Positions 33,061-45,396 are shown, counted from the stretch's first letter. The stretch: 64,000 nucleotides of DNA from Amanita rubescens (GCA_015039365.1 WION01000007.1:558001-622000), one strand, 5' to 3'. Numbers and translations are program-made. The notes: generated by a model from the letters alone, not told the origin.

Positions 33061-34596
33061 TTTACCGCTCGATTAATTTAACTTTGAATTATCTAATATC
33101 TTTGACGTACTGATAACGGGCCCGGCTGACTAATCCAATCGAACCTATTGTTAAACACTTCACCTTTCCTGTGATCAATACGCACATATGCAATGGTCCA
33201 TTGCTCAAAGCGCTCGATGTCACAACTGTGTGAGCTACGGAATCTGACAGGGGATCGACTCTCTCCGCACCTACCCAATGGTTGTTGAACCAGGTCAGCG
33301 GTTGTGTTGTGCTGGTCATGACAAACACGCTCCAGCCACGCCGCACCCTTAAATTACTGGAGAGCGGGCGGAGCTGCAGATGAGTCAATCTCAATTACCT
33401 TCCCCTGCCTATTCGGTGGTTATTCTTCTGAATGGCATAGTAACCGTGGTTGGTGTGTTATTTGTGCGCCCGTGGTTTTCTCGTGTATGAAGAATGTTTC
33501 AGCTGTTCAAGAGTGCGGCGCACGGATGCGGATCAGAAACCACGATATCTTCCGACCTTCCGGTGTTAGAGAAACCGAGGCTTTCGTGTAGAGGCCGCGC
33601 CACAATCCAAGGAGTGGAGGTTCGTACCGTTTCAAGCGCTTTTTCGGCCTCCAGCTGATCTATCATAGACGTGTCTTTTTTTCTTTTCCTTTTACATCCG
33701 TTGATCCTCTTGCTCGTTCAGAAGCAAACACTTTATTGTTTAGTAGGCATACAGGTGGGATGCTAATATTAGCAAGCAGGATGCAGCCCCACACACGCAT
33801 GGTAGCACACACCAACCACTCGGTACCGGTACTCATTAGGTCACGAATCGTACTATCTCGGGCCATCTCCCGATTCGGAACGTAAGTCATTTCTGGTCTC
33901 CTCTTTCACGTGTTATCTAACCGTGCCGGCATTTACAGGTAACATATGATGTTAACGAGCCTAATACAGCGAAACGAAAGGGAGCGATTGGGCCTTAGCT
34001 TTGCTCAGTCATTTGCGTTAACGGCTGAAGGTCTCAATATCTCAATGACGGTATAACCACGCAATGACATGCATTAATAAGTGGGTTCGCGGAGCACGTA
34101 TAAGCATTCTGCCCTCTGGTTAGCCTCATGACCTACGATTTGAGATGCTAACATTAAAGTGGAGACGAGGCCCCTCGTGGGAGAACAGTACCACAGCACA
34201 TGGTGCATGCCGGCTTCTCTATACTCACGAAGCCAACAATGTTCAGTCATTTACCGGATGGGTAAGAGGAGCAACGAATTTTGGGCGGTTGTAGCACCAA
34301 ATTTTGTTAACACATTACAGCTATCTTCCATCGAACGTCTTCAAAATTTCCTCACCTTTCCAAGCGCGGGACTGTTGAGTTTGTGACCCGATTCATGAAG
34401 CGTTCGATAGGCAAGTCGACAGATCCAATGATCCTAAGTCATTCTTGCTTAACGTCACTAGGATAGGATCACCGGAACCGGGAGAAGAGCGCACTTAAGA
34501 TTTCGCAGTTTTACCAAAAATACCTACTTAAATAGGTTGGTGAAGCACTTTTACATCTTCGGCCCCCTGTTTACCAACGTTGGCCCTTGCGCAAGA
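33061..34596. other. Spacer between P450 genes 1 and 2
   Basis: About 1.5 kb. All open frames are short and show no family features. The last part before 34597 includes an AT-rich stretch with ACTTAAATAGG about 75 bp upstream of the next start, possibly a weak TATA-like element. Nothing else recognised. Confidence 0.4.
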
Positions 34597-36621
34597 ATGA
34601 CCACCGTCCTTGACACTACTACTGCTGTTGCTGTAGTGATTGCCATACTTCTCTTCTTCTGGCTTCGCGGTAGGGGCCCATCTACTACTCTTCTTCCACC
34701 TGGGCCAAAGAAACTTCCTGTTCTTGGAAACCTTCTGGACATACCCACTGAACGCCAGTGGTTAAAATTCGCCATGTGGGGGGGTTTATATGGTATGGTT
34801 GTATATATATACGCAATCTAAATGCTGGAGCATGATTTCGCCTTCCAGGAAACCTAGTTTCGGTATCAGCCTTCGGGCAGCAATACATAATTATCAACTC
34901 TTCACAAATCGCGATAGAAATGCTTGAAAAGAAGAGTCGTATCTACTCCGATAGACCTGTTATCCCAATGGGCGGGGAGCTTGTGGGTTGGAAGGATGCC
35001 TTGGGATTACTCCCATATGGACAGCGCTTCCGCAGCTATCGCAAGATGATTCACCAAGTTATCGGTACACATGAAGCAATGAGTAAATTCCACCGTATCG
35101 AAGAATTGGAAACGCATCGCTTCCTAAAGCTTATCCAAACCAAGCCAGAAGAATTGGCAAGCCACATTCGAAGGTAGTTCGTCGTCAGAATCCACACAGT
35201 GACAACCTGCCTTACGGCCTTTTAGAACCGCCGGTGCAATTATTCTTCGCATTTCTTATGGTTACAAAGTTGACGAGGGGACTGACCCCTTTGTCTCCAT
35301 CGCAGACGAGGCACTCGAACAGTTCTCGTTATCCACTGCTCCCGGAATCTTTCTTGTGAATGTGGTTCCATCCAGTATGTTCTTATAGCGTTGCTTCCCA
35401 AACGCTATCCGTTTAAGATGTGTTTGTGCTAGTGCGATACCTCCCAGACTGGTTTCCTGGAGCTGGTTTCAAGCAAACTGCACGAGCATGGAGGCAAACA
35501 CTTTACACTGCGGTAGAGGGTCCATACAAATTTGTCATGAAACAGCTGGTCTGGCGCAACCCATTCACATATATCTTTGTCTAATTTGGTACCACAGGAT
35601 ATGGGGACAGCTGAGCCTTCGATGCTCTCGAACCTTTTGCGGGATGAATCAAACTTATCTGACAGCGATATTTACGATGTCAAATGGGCATGCGCATCAT
35701 TATATGCCGGTGGTGCCGATACTGTTCGTATCAACTGGCGAGGCAAACAGAGTATTGCTAACCATAATTTTTGTGACAGACCGTGTCGGCCATTTATGCT
35801 TTTTTTAAAGCGATGGTGCTTTATCCAGATGTACAGGCTCAAGCACAGGCAGAAATTGACGCTATTATTGGCAACAACCGACTGCCAACTGTTGAGGATC
35901 GCGAAAAGCTTCCTTTTCTTTCTGCATTGACCATGGAAGTTCTGCGCTGGCATGTCGTGGGTCCAATAGGCATTCCACACTGTGCTATGGAAGATGATAT
36001 CCATGATGGTTATCTCATACCCAAGGGTGCTTCGATAATAACCAACATATGGTATGTACCTTGTTCGTGGACGTTGCATAACGCTGAATCGGAGGTCCAT
36101 CGGGGCGTCCTCTCACAGGAAGATGGCCCACGACCCAGATGTCTACCAAGAACCCATGGAATTCAACCCCGCAAGGTTCATCAAGACCGAGAATCATCAA
36201 CCAGAACAAGATCCGAGGGAACTATGCTTCGGATTCGGGAGAAGGTACGAGTGGCTTAACACGAATAATCTGCAGTCGTCGTTCAATTACGTTAGAATAT
36301 GCCCAGGTGCAGAAGGCCATATACTCGACATTATAAGCTGACGCCTCTCCACAGGTCGTGTTCTTGCTGACATATCTGTGTTCTTATCATGTGCCATGAC
36401 ACTCGCTGTATTCAACATTACCCCCCACGTGGAGAATGGAATCCCTGTGATGCCGGACTTGACACAAAGCACTGGGATTATTAGGTAAGATGAAGTTTGA
36501 ATTCAACATTGCCCCTCCGATTAACAAGCATCAAATTAGCCACCCTTCGACGTTCAAGTGTACAATCACGCCTAGATCCCAAAAGGCACTTCAGCTGATT
36601 AACACATGGGAAGCTAGCTAA
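34597..36621 (+). CDS. Cytochrome P450 monooxygenase, cluster copy 2
   Basis: Ten exons (34597-34792, 34849-35173, 35226-35374, 35433-35548, 35598-35723, 35780-36051, 36119-36244, 36296-36306, 36355-36484, 36540-36621) encode 510 residues. Eight internal exons have exactly the same lengths as in copy 1, so the two are tandem duplicates. Landmarks: anchor AVAVVIAILLFFWL, hinge [19 protein letters not shown]-helix AGGADTT, MEVLRWHV (ExxR), EFNPARF, FGFGRRICPG with the Cys codon again inside an 11-nt exon. All catalytic elements are intact. Divergence is spread through the protein including substrate-recognition regions, so it may oxidise a different position or substrate. Likely ER-bound and part of the terpene cluster. 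Confidence 0.95.
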
Positions 36622-36984
36622 TTTACCACTCGGGACATCTTTGGTACGGAGTCGGTTGGACATACTTTTTCTCTTCAATGCCTATGAGAATCTGATCGAG
36701 ATCATGTCGAAATATTGACTGTGGACACTGAATGCGTGATTGGTTGATTATTTATATTCCCAGCTAACCAATTCAAGCGAACTATTAATATTCAGTAACC
36801 AGCAATGTGGCAGGCATGTCGAATCGGGGGTGGTCGACTGCAGTATAAAGCTCGGACACTGATATTTTTATTAGGATGAGTGGCTTGACTTTGCAAACAA
36901 AGCTCTTCATGCAATCTTTCACTCCGAATTAGTATCTAATAACGGGTATGGGAATGGGATATCTTTTTTGTCGAGACTCATCGA

Positions 36985-38175
36985 CATCACGTCAAGCTTA
37001 TCGGACTTGACATTCAGGCCCCGTTACGTGTGTAGTATCGACACAAGACAAATCCGGCAATGGAATTGCTTGAAAAGAAGAGCCGCATCTACTCCGACAG
37101 ACCTGTTATGCCAATGGCTGGGGAACTTATGGGTTGGAAAGATACTCTGCCATTCCTCCAATATGGACAGCGCCTCCGCAACCATCGCAGAATGTTTCAC
37201 TGGTACATAAGAGGCGATGAGTAAATTTCACCACGTCGCATCACTTCCTAAAGCTTATCCAAACCGAGCTGGAAAGCTATATACGAAAGTAGGCCGTCGT
37301 CGGAAACCACACAGTGCTTACTGTCTTCCAGAACTGCCGGTGCAATAATTCTTCCATTACATACGGTTACACAGTCCAGGAGGGGAAAGATCATTGTCTC
37401 CCTTGCAGATGAAGTACTCAAACAGCTGGTGGTATCCACTGCTCTCAGTAACTTTCTCGTAAATCTAGTTCCATCCCGAACGTTTCTAGACCGTTTCTTC
37501 CCTGACACCATCGCTTATTGCCCGTTCATGCCAGTGCGATATCTTCCGGACTGGTTTCTCGGGGCTGGTTTCAAACGAATTCCACGGGAACGGAGGCAAT
37601 TACAGGATGGTCGAGGGTCCATCTCAATTTGTTCGGAAATTCTACGACTAACTTAGATATAACTACTGCTACAGGAGCTTGGGACAGTTGAGCCTTCGAT
37701 GCTCTCGAACCTTTTGCAAGATGAATCAAACCCATCCGACAGCGATCTCCGGGAAATCAAATTCGGTTTCGATACTGTTCGTACCATCTAGTAACTAAGT
37801 GGCAGAATGTCGCTAACAATAGGGTTTTTTCTTGACAGACCGTGTGGTCTATCTATGCCTTTTTTAAGACGATGGTGCTTTATCCAGATGTACAGGCGCA
37901 AGCACAAGCAGAAACTGATGCTGTTATTGGCGACAACAGGTTGCCAATGGTCGAGGACCACGAAAGGTTACCCTTCCTTTCAGCACTAGCCATGGAAGAC
38001 ATGTCGTGGCCCCAACAGGCTTTCCACATTGTACTACAGAAGATGATAGGTTATCTTATACCTAAGGGTGCTTTGATAATACCCAACATATGGCATGTAC
38101 CTTTTTCGCTGACATTGTATCTTTCTAACGTCCTTTTGAAGGAAGATGGTCCACGATCCCGACGGTGCGAGCGTA
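36985..38175 (+). pseudogene. Cytochrome P450 pseudogene, cluster copy 3
   Basis: Segments matching copies 1 and 2 follow in the right order: [19 protein letters not shown] and GWKDTLPFLQYGQR (exon 2), FLVNLVPS (exon 3), YLPDWFLGAGFK (exon 4), the TVEPSMLSNLLQDES region (exon 5) and [18 protein letters not shown] to [13 protein letters not shown] (exon 6). The reading frame is broken several times, the I-helix and ExxR regions are damaged, and neither the N-terminal anchor exon nor the haem-binding exons can be found. It ends shortly after the site corresponding to the exon 6 donor. It is a dead third member of the tandem P450 set. Confidence 0.88.
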
Positions 38176-40024
38176 GATGAGCGGGCAGTGGTGCGCAGCT
38201 GTGAACGTGATTTGGATGAGGAGAATTTGACCTGATCGTGTGCATGCGATGTTGTGGCTCTGCAATCTCGGAGCCGCTAGATCATCAATATTAGCTTAGA
38301 TATCACTGGCAGGAGATAGACGAAGCTGATAAGCCGACATCCAATAGTATGTGCGCTTGTTGCGAGGAACAATTCGTGATTGAAACGGCGTCATTGCGGG
38401 CGGCGCGAGTCCAGCGAAAGGGTACAAGGAATATCTGAAGTTCCGCAAAACTTGAGGGAACGTCGACATGGCAGTTTTGTTTAATTGTCAATAGGCTGTG
38501 GCAGTGCCGCAGACGGAATACCATTGGCACGGTCGAATGGAGTGCTCTGATACGGTCCGTAATTGTATCATCGCCAACACAGTCGACTCACCATACCATT
38601 TTTGTCAGGCTAAAACGGTCCGAATCACTACTCTAATTTAAAACGCACTAGCCATATATATGCTTAGTCGCAGGCATTCAAATTGGCACTACTGCGGCTA
38701 TTAACTTGAACATGATATGTTGCCCGCTATGGAAGAGTTTATCGCCGCACTAGCCACGGAGGTTCGAACTCGGCGCTGGGCGCCGACATATCATCGTCGC
38801 AGCGACTATAGCCCCGACAGAGATAACAACACACGCGTGATGAAGAATGCTAACGTTATCTATCACGTACACCGTCCGACACTCATTGAAGAGAATTGAA
38901 TATCTTGGTGGGTTTAGTACCGCAGACAGCTAAAAGTTGAGTTACGGTTTTCAGACAAAGAGAGTAGTATATAGACAAATTGCCTCGCAAGGATGTTTCC
39001 TCCGTAGGCGTTGACTCCCGTAACTTTCGTCAAGGATAAATCGATATCTAATCTTCGAGAAAAAAGACGCTCAGGGGGGGGGGGGGGGGGGGGTATGGGG
39101 TATCTTATCGTCGGTCGCAGGCGTAATAATAAAAGACCGACCGCGATCATGGCGTATCTCCTCAATCGCGTTGACATACGCCTGACTATACAATTACCCG
39201 GCGCTCCGACCTTCGAACCATTCTTTTGCTCAAACGGCCGCATTCTACCCAACGCGTCGATGTTCCTTTCACTTAGTTTAATATCAGATTCTATATGGAG
39301 AATTGTGAAAGCCTATTATGCCGGGCCCGGGCCTGGTGAGAGGGTTATCAGATAACAGCCTCTTGTAGGTAGTTGCATTCCAACCCCGAGTCCGTATGAC
39401 ACTTAGTCTGCAAAGGGTCCGACTCCACGTACGAATTTAACCAATGTCGTACCGCCAAGTGAATGGCATTTTTTGCGCTAATATATCAGATCAACCTTCC
39501 AGAGAACATGTCGATATGCTATTGGGCGTAATGCGTCCGGTAAAAGGCTCCGTGATTTCGGGACGCACATGTGATGCTATTGTTGACTTCGCATCAATGA
39601 CGACATCACTTACGGTGGCGAAACGCGAAAGTACAATATATATCAAATATATCTACATACAATTTTATAGAGCATCTAGTGACCGGTCGCTAGAATACAA
39701 ATGAGCCAAGATCGGGATGTATAGATAGTGATTAATGTTGTATCAAGAAAGCTTGGTGTAGTGAAAGGAATGTGCCAAGTCCATTGAATGGTCCATTGAG
39801 AGAGCGATGCAGACTAGAAGAACAACCAAAACGAGCGTGTGCTGAAAGAATGTGTCACTCCCGAGCGAGTGAAGATGTTTAAATGCCAGGATTCATCCTG
39901 TGAATCGTCTAGAATAATCTGTAGATTAGTGCGCACGTTCAATGAGCCTGCGAGTAATGAGGAGAAAGCTCTAGACACCGACCAAGTATAAATTTATTAA
40001 TTTTAACTCAGCCTATCGGTCTTC
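38176..40024. other. Gene-poor spacer between P450 relic and sesquiterpene synthase
   Basis: About 1.85 kb without a supportable gene. It contains a 20-base G tract (39074-39093, listed separately) and only short, featureless open frames. The 3' flank of the synthase is AT-rich just before 40025. Confidence 0.4.
39074..39093. repeat. Homopolymer tract of 20 G
   Basis: An uninterrupted run of 20 guanines on the plus strand, preceded by CTCA and followed by TATGGGG. Such runs are prone to length variation and can form G-quadruplex structures; assembly length may be unreliable. Confidence 0.9.
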
Positions 40025-41236
40025 TTACGCCCTCCGAGGCGAAAGGTGCACGACACGACTTTTCTTGACTTCGCGTCCAGTTTTGCTAAAGTACCGTTCT
40101 GTTTCGAACGACCAATGAAGTGAGCCAGTGATCCAGTCGGCTAGGCCTTGAACGTAGATTTCAACCTCTCGGTCAATTTCAAGGCCCCAACAGGGCAGCT
40201 CCAGACGGTCCCGGTTGAAGCGATCTATCGACCGTTTGCACATGTCACCAACAAAGTCGACGGCTGATTGCAAGTCAAGACCATGTTCATCCATAACGAC
40301 GGATATCATGTTGTGCGTATCGCCCTTGGACTGTTCTACGTTGTACGAGAAGATATCCTACGGGGAGGGCCGGCACGATCGAGTCAGATAAGGTGCATTT
40401 ATCAAAAGTTCCGTTTCCAGATACGTACATTTGACCAAGTAACCACATCATTGGCGGCTTCGCCCAGGCTGAGAATAATAGGGTGGTCCATAACCTCGTC
40501 GGGTATTTTAAGGTTATTCGCATCTATGGGTGAAATCAGCGGCTTGCCAATCTGGCGGATTCGCGTTACGTTACATTCTATGAGCGCCCAGCATGGTTTG
40601 CAACCAGATGTGTCCCGGCGAAGAGCGATGTAGGACTCGAGATCTGGAATGCAACCCGAGGCACGATCGGCCGCTTGTTGAGTCACGCTCTGGAAGAAAA
40701 AGTCAAATGTCTCGAGAAAGCGCTGCTGGGTGCCTGGCGACGCAGTTAAAAGTATGCGTTTGTAGAAGCTACAAGAAAGGGATAAATCGGGAAAATGTGA
40801 TAGCACATGTTATCACTTACTCGGCAGCCATCCTTCCTACACGCGTAGAAGAACGATGCGCGTAGGGATGGTAGAGTGAATTCATGACAGCGTCGCCGAT
40901 AAACTTGGTTCCGCGGTTGTCCATATCGTCAGACAAGTTGTCCAGGTAAAACAGGTACGTGAGGAAATCGTTCACGGCCCGTAGCTGAGGATAACCTGCA
41001 TTGGGATAACACATGGAAGTCAAGAGACCGGCCTTGAGACCATGAAAAGCATCCCGCTGAGCGGTACAGAGATTATCTCCTTTAAACAACCATTTCTTGG
41101 TTTCCGCTGTGACCTGCTTGCGGTGACGGTTATGATGCAGCACAAAGTCGCAATGAGATACTAGATCTGGCAGGATAAATTTAGCCGTTGCTGAGCGCTT
41201 TTCGATAGGACATTTTAGGGCGGGTGCGGCTGTCAT
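40025..41236 (-). CDS. Sesquiterpene synthase (class I terpene cyclase)
   Basis: Three exons (41236-40821, 40768-40429, 40357-40025) encode 362 residues, normal for fungal sesquiterpene synthases. The first metal motif is D99-N-L-S-D103 in FYLDNLSDDMDNRGT, so the usual second acidic residue is Asn. The NSE triad is N252-D-I-F-S256-Y-N-V-E260, formed across the second intron, and R340-Y341 near the C-terminus matches the diphosphate-sensing RY pair. The enzyme ionises farnesyl diphosphate with Mg2+ and cyclises it; the product cannot be predicted from this reading. Soluble, no signal peptide. It faces away from the MFS gene and lies downstream of two P450s, suggesting a small sesquiterpenoid cluster. 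Confidence 0.93.
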
Positions 41237-41821
41237 GGAGGTGGTGGATCGGGTGGGCGGGGCGAGTAAAAGGACAATAAGGGAAAAAGAGAGACGTAGG
41301 AGAAAGAGAAGGAGCGAAAGTAGACGACAGAGAAGCGACGCCAGTTTGAAGGATATTAACGAGGAGAAGCGAAATCGAGTGCTGAGTTTTTAAGAAAACA
41401 TTTAAAGTGATCGGTCTTGTTTCATATTGGGCGGCTGGCATTGGAAGTTGATACTTCGTGAGGAGGAAGAGAAGTGGGGGGTGAGGATTGGCGGGTGCGG
41501 ATGGTTGTTTGTGCCGTTATAATGAGCAGATACCGCCTGATCCGTTCGCGTCATGACAGATGAAGAAATGTATTGAGGATCGGTTAATCGGTACGAGGTA
41601 CGCGAGTAAATCAAGGGCGGGTGACGGACATACCGCAAAAGGGGGAACACGTTCGTATTGCTATACGCTCCGTATAAGCCGGTGTACGTATATTGTTCTG
41701 ATGTTGAAGAAGTAGAAAAGCGGAGAGTCGGAGCGTTAGTGCGATACTTTAGCTGACAAATATGGCAAAAAGCGCATTTGGATCGGGCCACGCGCGATAT
41801 TCGCTACTTTGATCCTTCATA
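41237..41821. promoter_or_regulatory. Divergent promoter region of terpene synthase and MFS transporter
   Basis: The 585 bp between the two start codons must hold both promoters because the genes diverge. I see no strong TATA box. Purine/pyrimidine-rich tracts occur just upstream of the synthase (GGACAATAAGGGAAAAAGAG region). Shared regulation is possible but unproven. Confidence 0.5.
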
Positions 41822-44800
41822 ATGCCTCCTCAGCGCCATATAAGATTCGGTCCACCAGAGCGGGTTTTCGATATCCAGGAGCCCACAATGGATGAATCCT
41901 TATCTGCTCGCAAGGGTTCTTCCCGTCTCCGCCACTTTCTCAGTAGTCTCTCCCTTGCTCGCAGTGGAACCCGTCTTACCCGCACGAACACCTTTGACTC
42001 TTTGAAAACAGTTGCTACAGAGCGGGTTCCCATTCCATCCATGATGCGACAGTATGACGAGGCATATACAACTCCTTTGCCCACCCTATCCATGGTCGTC
42101 CTGTCAATAGTAAGTCTACACGTTGTTTGACCCCCAAGATCTGTTCCAACCTTCTCAGACCATGCTCGGTGAATTCCTGACTGCAAACGTATCGACACCG
42201 TTCATTCTCTTCATGGTGAAGGGTATGTTTCGCTCGCCGACGTCGCGAAGCTTTGATTCTGACTCACTTGCAGGTTTTAATCAATTCAAGGACGAAGCAG
42301 AGATCGCATTCTGGACGGGAATCCTCGGTATGTGTCTATTCGGTTAATTCGTATACACCGCGCATTGATTCGGCATTCTAGTCTCGGCGTTCTTCCTGAC
42401 GCAATTCATCACATCTCTACTTTGGGTACGCCTTAGCGCGTCTGTGGTGTTCTGTCTCTTTTGACACCGCATATCTGCCAGGCCACTATTGCCGAAAAGC
42501 ACGGGCGTCGCGCCGTCCTAATCACGTCTTTACTCGGAACTTCTATCACCTGCGTCGTCTTTGGCACATGTACCACCTTACAGCAAGCTATGTGTGTTCG
42601 TTTATTGCAAGGTGTCTTTGGGGGTGCCATAGGGGTTGCAAGAGGCTCTGTAGCATTTGTTACGGATCATTCAAACGAGGGAAGGGCTTATGCTATTTTA
42701 GGGTATGTCTAACTTAGTATCTGCTTATCAATATTCATTTTTAACAGCTTCTGCTGGGGAATGGGAGGTGTTGCAGGTGCCATAGTTGGCGGAGCTTGTG
42801 AGTCCGTGGTCATCATCTTGTTCACTCACTTACCAAATCTGCAGTTGAAAGACCAGCGGCGAAGTGGCCGCAGATCTTCGAAAGCGTTGAAATTTTCGTA
42901 ACTTATCCTTATCTACTCCCTTGCTGCATTGCTGCATCCATTACTTTGATGGGTGAGCTTCCGTTATCACGCTAAATGTGGATCCGGCTCTCATAAACTT
43001 TCTAAAGGATCTTTTCTGGCATGCTTCCTGGGCCGAGATGGCGGTCCAAGGCAGGGCGCAATTCACCTGCCACCCGAAAAAGATAACTTGCCTACGCCTA
43101 TTCCGGAGGAAGATTCTAATCCACCATCCCCCGTCCTCGAAGAGCCGCCTAAACGTCAAGGGTTCGTCCAATCGATCCGCTCTGTCTCCAGAAAGTTCTC
43201 CAATTTGTCCAATTACCTCCCTGGGCGCAGGGAGTCCGTAAATCTAGTCTCTGCTACAGATCGGACTCCTTTACTTCAACACGCCATTTTCGCCTCTCCA
43301 ACCGCTGAAACACCCAGAGCCCAATCCCGCGTGAGCCATGCTGATGGATCGGCGTACGGATATAGCGGTAAATACCGCAGCCGCCTTGCTAGTAGCACCT
43401 CAGCTGCTCTGCGTAGAAGAAGCAGCATGGCTGGTTCGCTCAGTTGGCAACCTGGGAGTTACGATGTACGCAGAGAGTCCGTTGACTCTCGGGATCTCAA
43501 CTTTGCCCAAAGGCTGCTCATGGCCAATGAAAACGCCGTCAACAGCGTCGCGGACTTGTGGGTTGCTGCTGCCATGAATGCGGACAACGAAGATCCATTT
43601 GAAAGCGACTTGGAGGATGAAGAACCAGCAGTTCCTGAACAACTTGAAGAAGAAGAAGAAGACAATGACGATGCTGCGACGATTGATTCATCCCGAACGC
43701 AACGCGGACGTGGTACTTCCACAAAGCGGCTAGGCTTGAGTATCAACACTATGAGTCGGCGACCTTCCAGGGGTGTCGTTCATGCGCCATCGCGAGGGTC
43801 TCGGCCATCCCGATCGCATTTCAGCACTTCTCGGCATGCTACTAGCCCACAGGCGATACCTAGGCACCCATCCATCTCCATTCCGCCTAGTAGCACACCA
43901 TTATTGGTGCGCCGTCGTTCGAGCACTTCCGTACCGAGCATCTTTTCCCATACGGGAGTTGAGGTACCCCGTGCCGTGCTTGATGCACGGGATATCCTAA
44001 CGCGGTTAGAGGAAGGGGTCGCGAGGCCCGATGGGTTGGAACCCATTATCGAGTCAAGGCAACCGTCCAATAGTTCCGCGTCGTCGGACACAGAAGTGCC
44101 CCTCGAAAAGACCCCGTCCCTAATTTCGCAGCTTCCCCTTCAAGTGATTTTCCAGTACGGGGTGTTCGCCCTTCACACCACGACACACGATCAAGTATTC
44201 ATGTCGTATCTCGTTTCGTGAGCACAATAGCGCTATTTTTGGTTCGGCTGTCCTAAATATTGTCTAGCGATGTCCCTGCCGGCGGACTGGGCTTAACCGC
44301 TGCTGATTTCGCACAGCTCAGTATGTTATCGTACTTGACGTGGTAATGACATCTGACAAGTGTCATCGCATAGTTGCCCTCATGTGCTTGGCCCAATTGG
44401 CATACCAATTTTATCTATATCCGTAAGTTTCATTCTCGAATATTGTAACCCCTAGTCGTAATTTGAGTGCTACTCGAACAGGAACCTTGGGTGAGTAATA
44501 AGCTACACAAGCAAATTTCATTGGCTGATCAGACTATAGCCCTCCTAGGGGGAAATTCTCTCATCTATCTATGTTCCGCATTGGAGCTGCTCTGTTTATC
44601 CCGGCATATCTATTAGTTATTCCTCTCAGACCGTTTGCTGTTACCCTCGGCAGCGATAACTACGTCGTCATGGCTGGTGAGCACGCTATTTCTGTCTTGC
44701 GGAGTACACGGAAGTTAACGCACATGGCTTCATCAAGGTTTGATAGCAACTACGTGAGTAGTCTAATGAACATACTTTCGTCACGCCTTTTCTTATCATG

Positions 44801-45165
44801 ACGGTAGAACTATACGTTATTGTGGAAGTACTTTTGGCTATACTGCCATATCTATACTGCTCAATTATAGTGAGTGGATAAATCAGCTACAGGGTCGCTT
44901 GCTAATGTGCTTCAGTGACACCACCCGACGCAATCGGTTACGCCAATGGCATTGCACAAAGTATCGTAAGCCTCGCACGTTGCGGAGGACCCGCTTTGGG
45001 CGGCTACGTAAGTTTATTCCGTAGATGCGATATCAGTGCTTACTTTAGCAAACGCAGATATGGTCTATTAGCGTGCGCGATGACCCTTCAGGCTATCCTT
45101 TCTCCTTTATTGTCTGCACGGTGGTTTGTGCCGTGAGTGTATTGTTAACCTTTATGATACGATAG
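41822..45165 (+). CDS. Major facilitator superfamily transporter with large central loop
   Basis: Sixteen exons encode about 854 residues: 41822-42109, 42159-42222, 42274-42327, 42382-42425, 42482-42702, 42748-42797, 42845-42952, 43008-44217, 44268-44320, 44374-44422, 44482-44490, 44540-44676, 44738-44753, 44808-44869, 44916-45007, 45058-45165. The first half has MFS helices and motif A (ATIAEKHGRRAVLITSLLG), then GAIGVARGSVAFVTDHS. Helices 6 and 7 are separated by a Ser/Arg/acidic loop of about 400 residues. The second half ends with SIVSLARCGGPALGGYIWS and a final helix. The layout resembles the fungal YCR023C/ZIFL-like drug:H+ antiporter-type group. Exons of 9 and 16 nt were needed to keep frame. 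Substrate unknown; export of the nearby terpenoid is possible. Confidence 0.9.
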
Positions 45166-45396
45166 CCGGACGAGGCCTATCTTTTTATCATTTCTTGCAT
45201 ATTTACTTTATCATCACTGTTGCATACCTGCACTTTTACGAGTAGTTTACCTCTTGCATATGGACTGTGGACTCCTATGGCCTTGCATACTTTCCTGTAC
45301 ACTACGTGACATGTACGATACCTCGTCGGAAAAATAGCCTATAGTCCGGTGACTAATCAAATACCCTTGGTTTTTCCTCTCTTTCATCGAGTCTCG

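Noticed and set aside
38740..38810. Possible tRNA T-loop (GGTTCGAACTC)
   Set aside because: The flanking bases do not form a T stem, and no A box, anticodon stem or acceptor stem can be built around it.
39011..39355. ORF running through the poly-G tract
   Set aside because: It would encode seven consecutive glycines from a homopolymer and has no other protein-like features.
40268..40865. Plus-strand ORFs across the terpene synthase
   Set aside because: They are antisense shadows of a well-supported gene with all catalytic motifs on the minus strand.
41402..41791. 129-codon minus-strand ORF upstream of the synthase
   Set aside because: No domain, no splice partner, lies in the divergent promoter region and has low-complexity Ser/Thr/Tyr composition.
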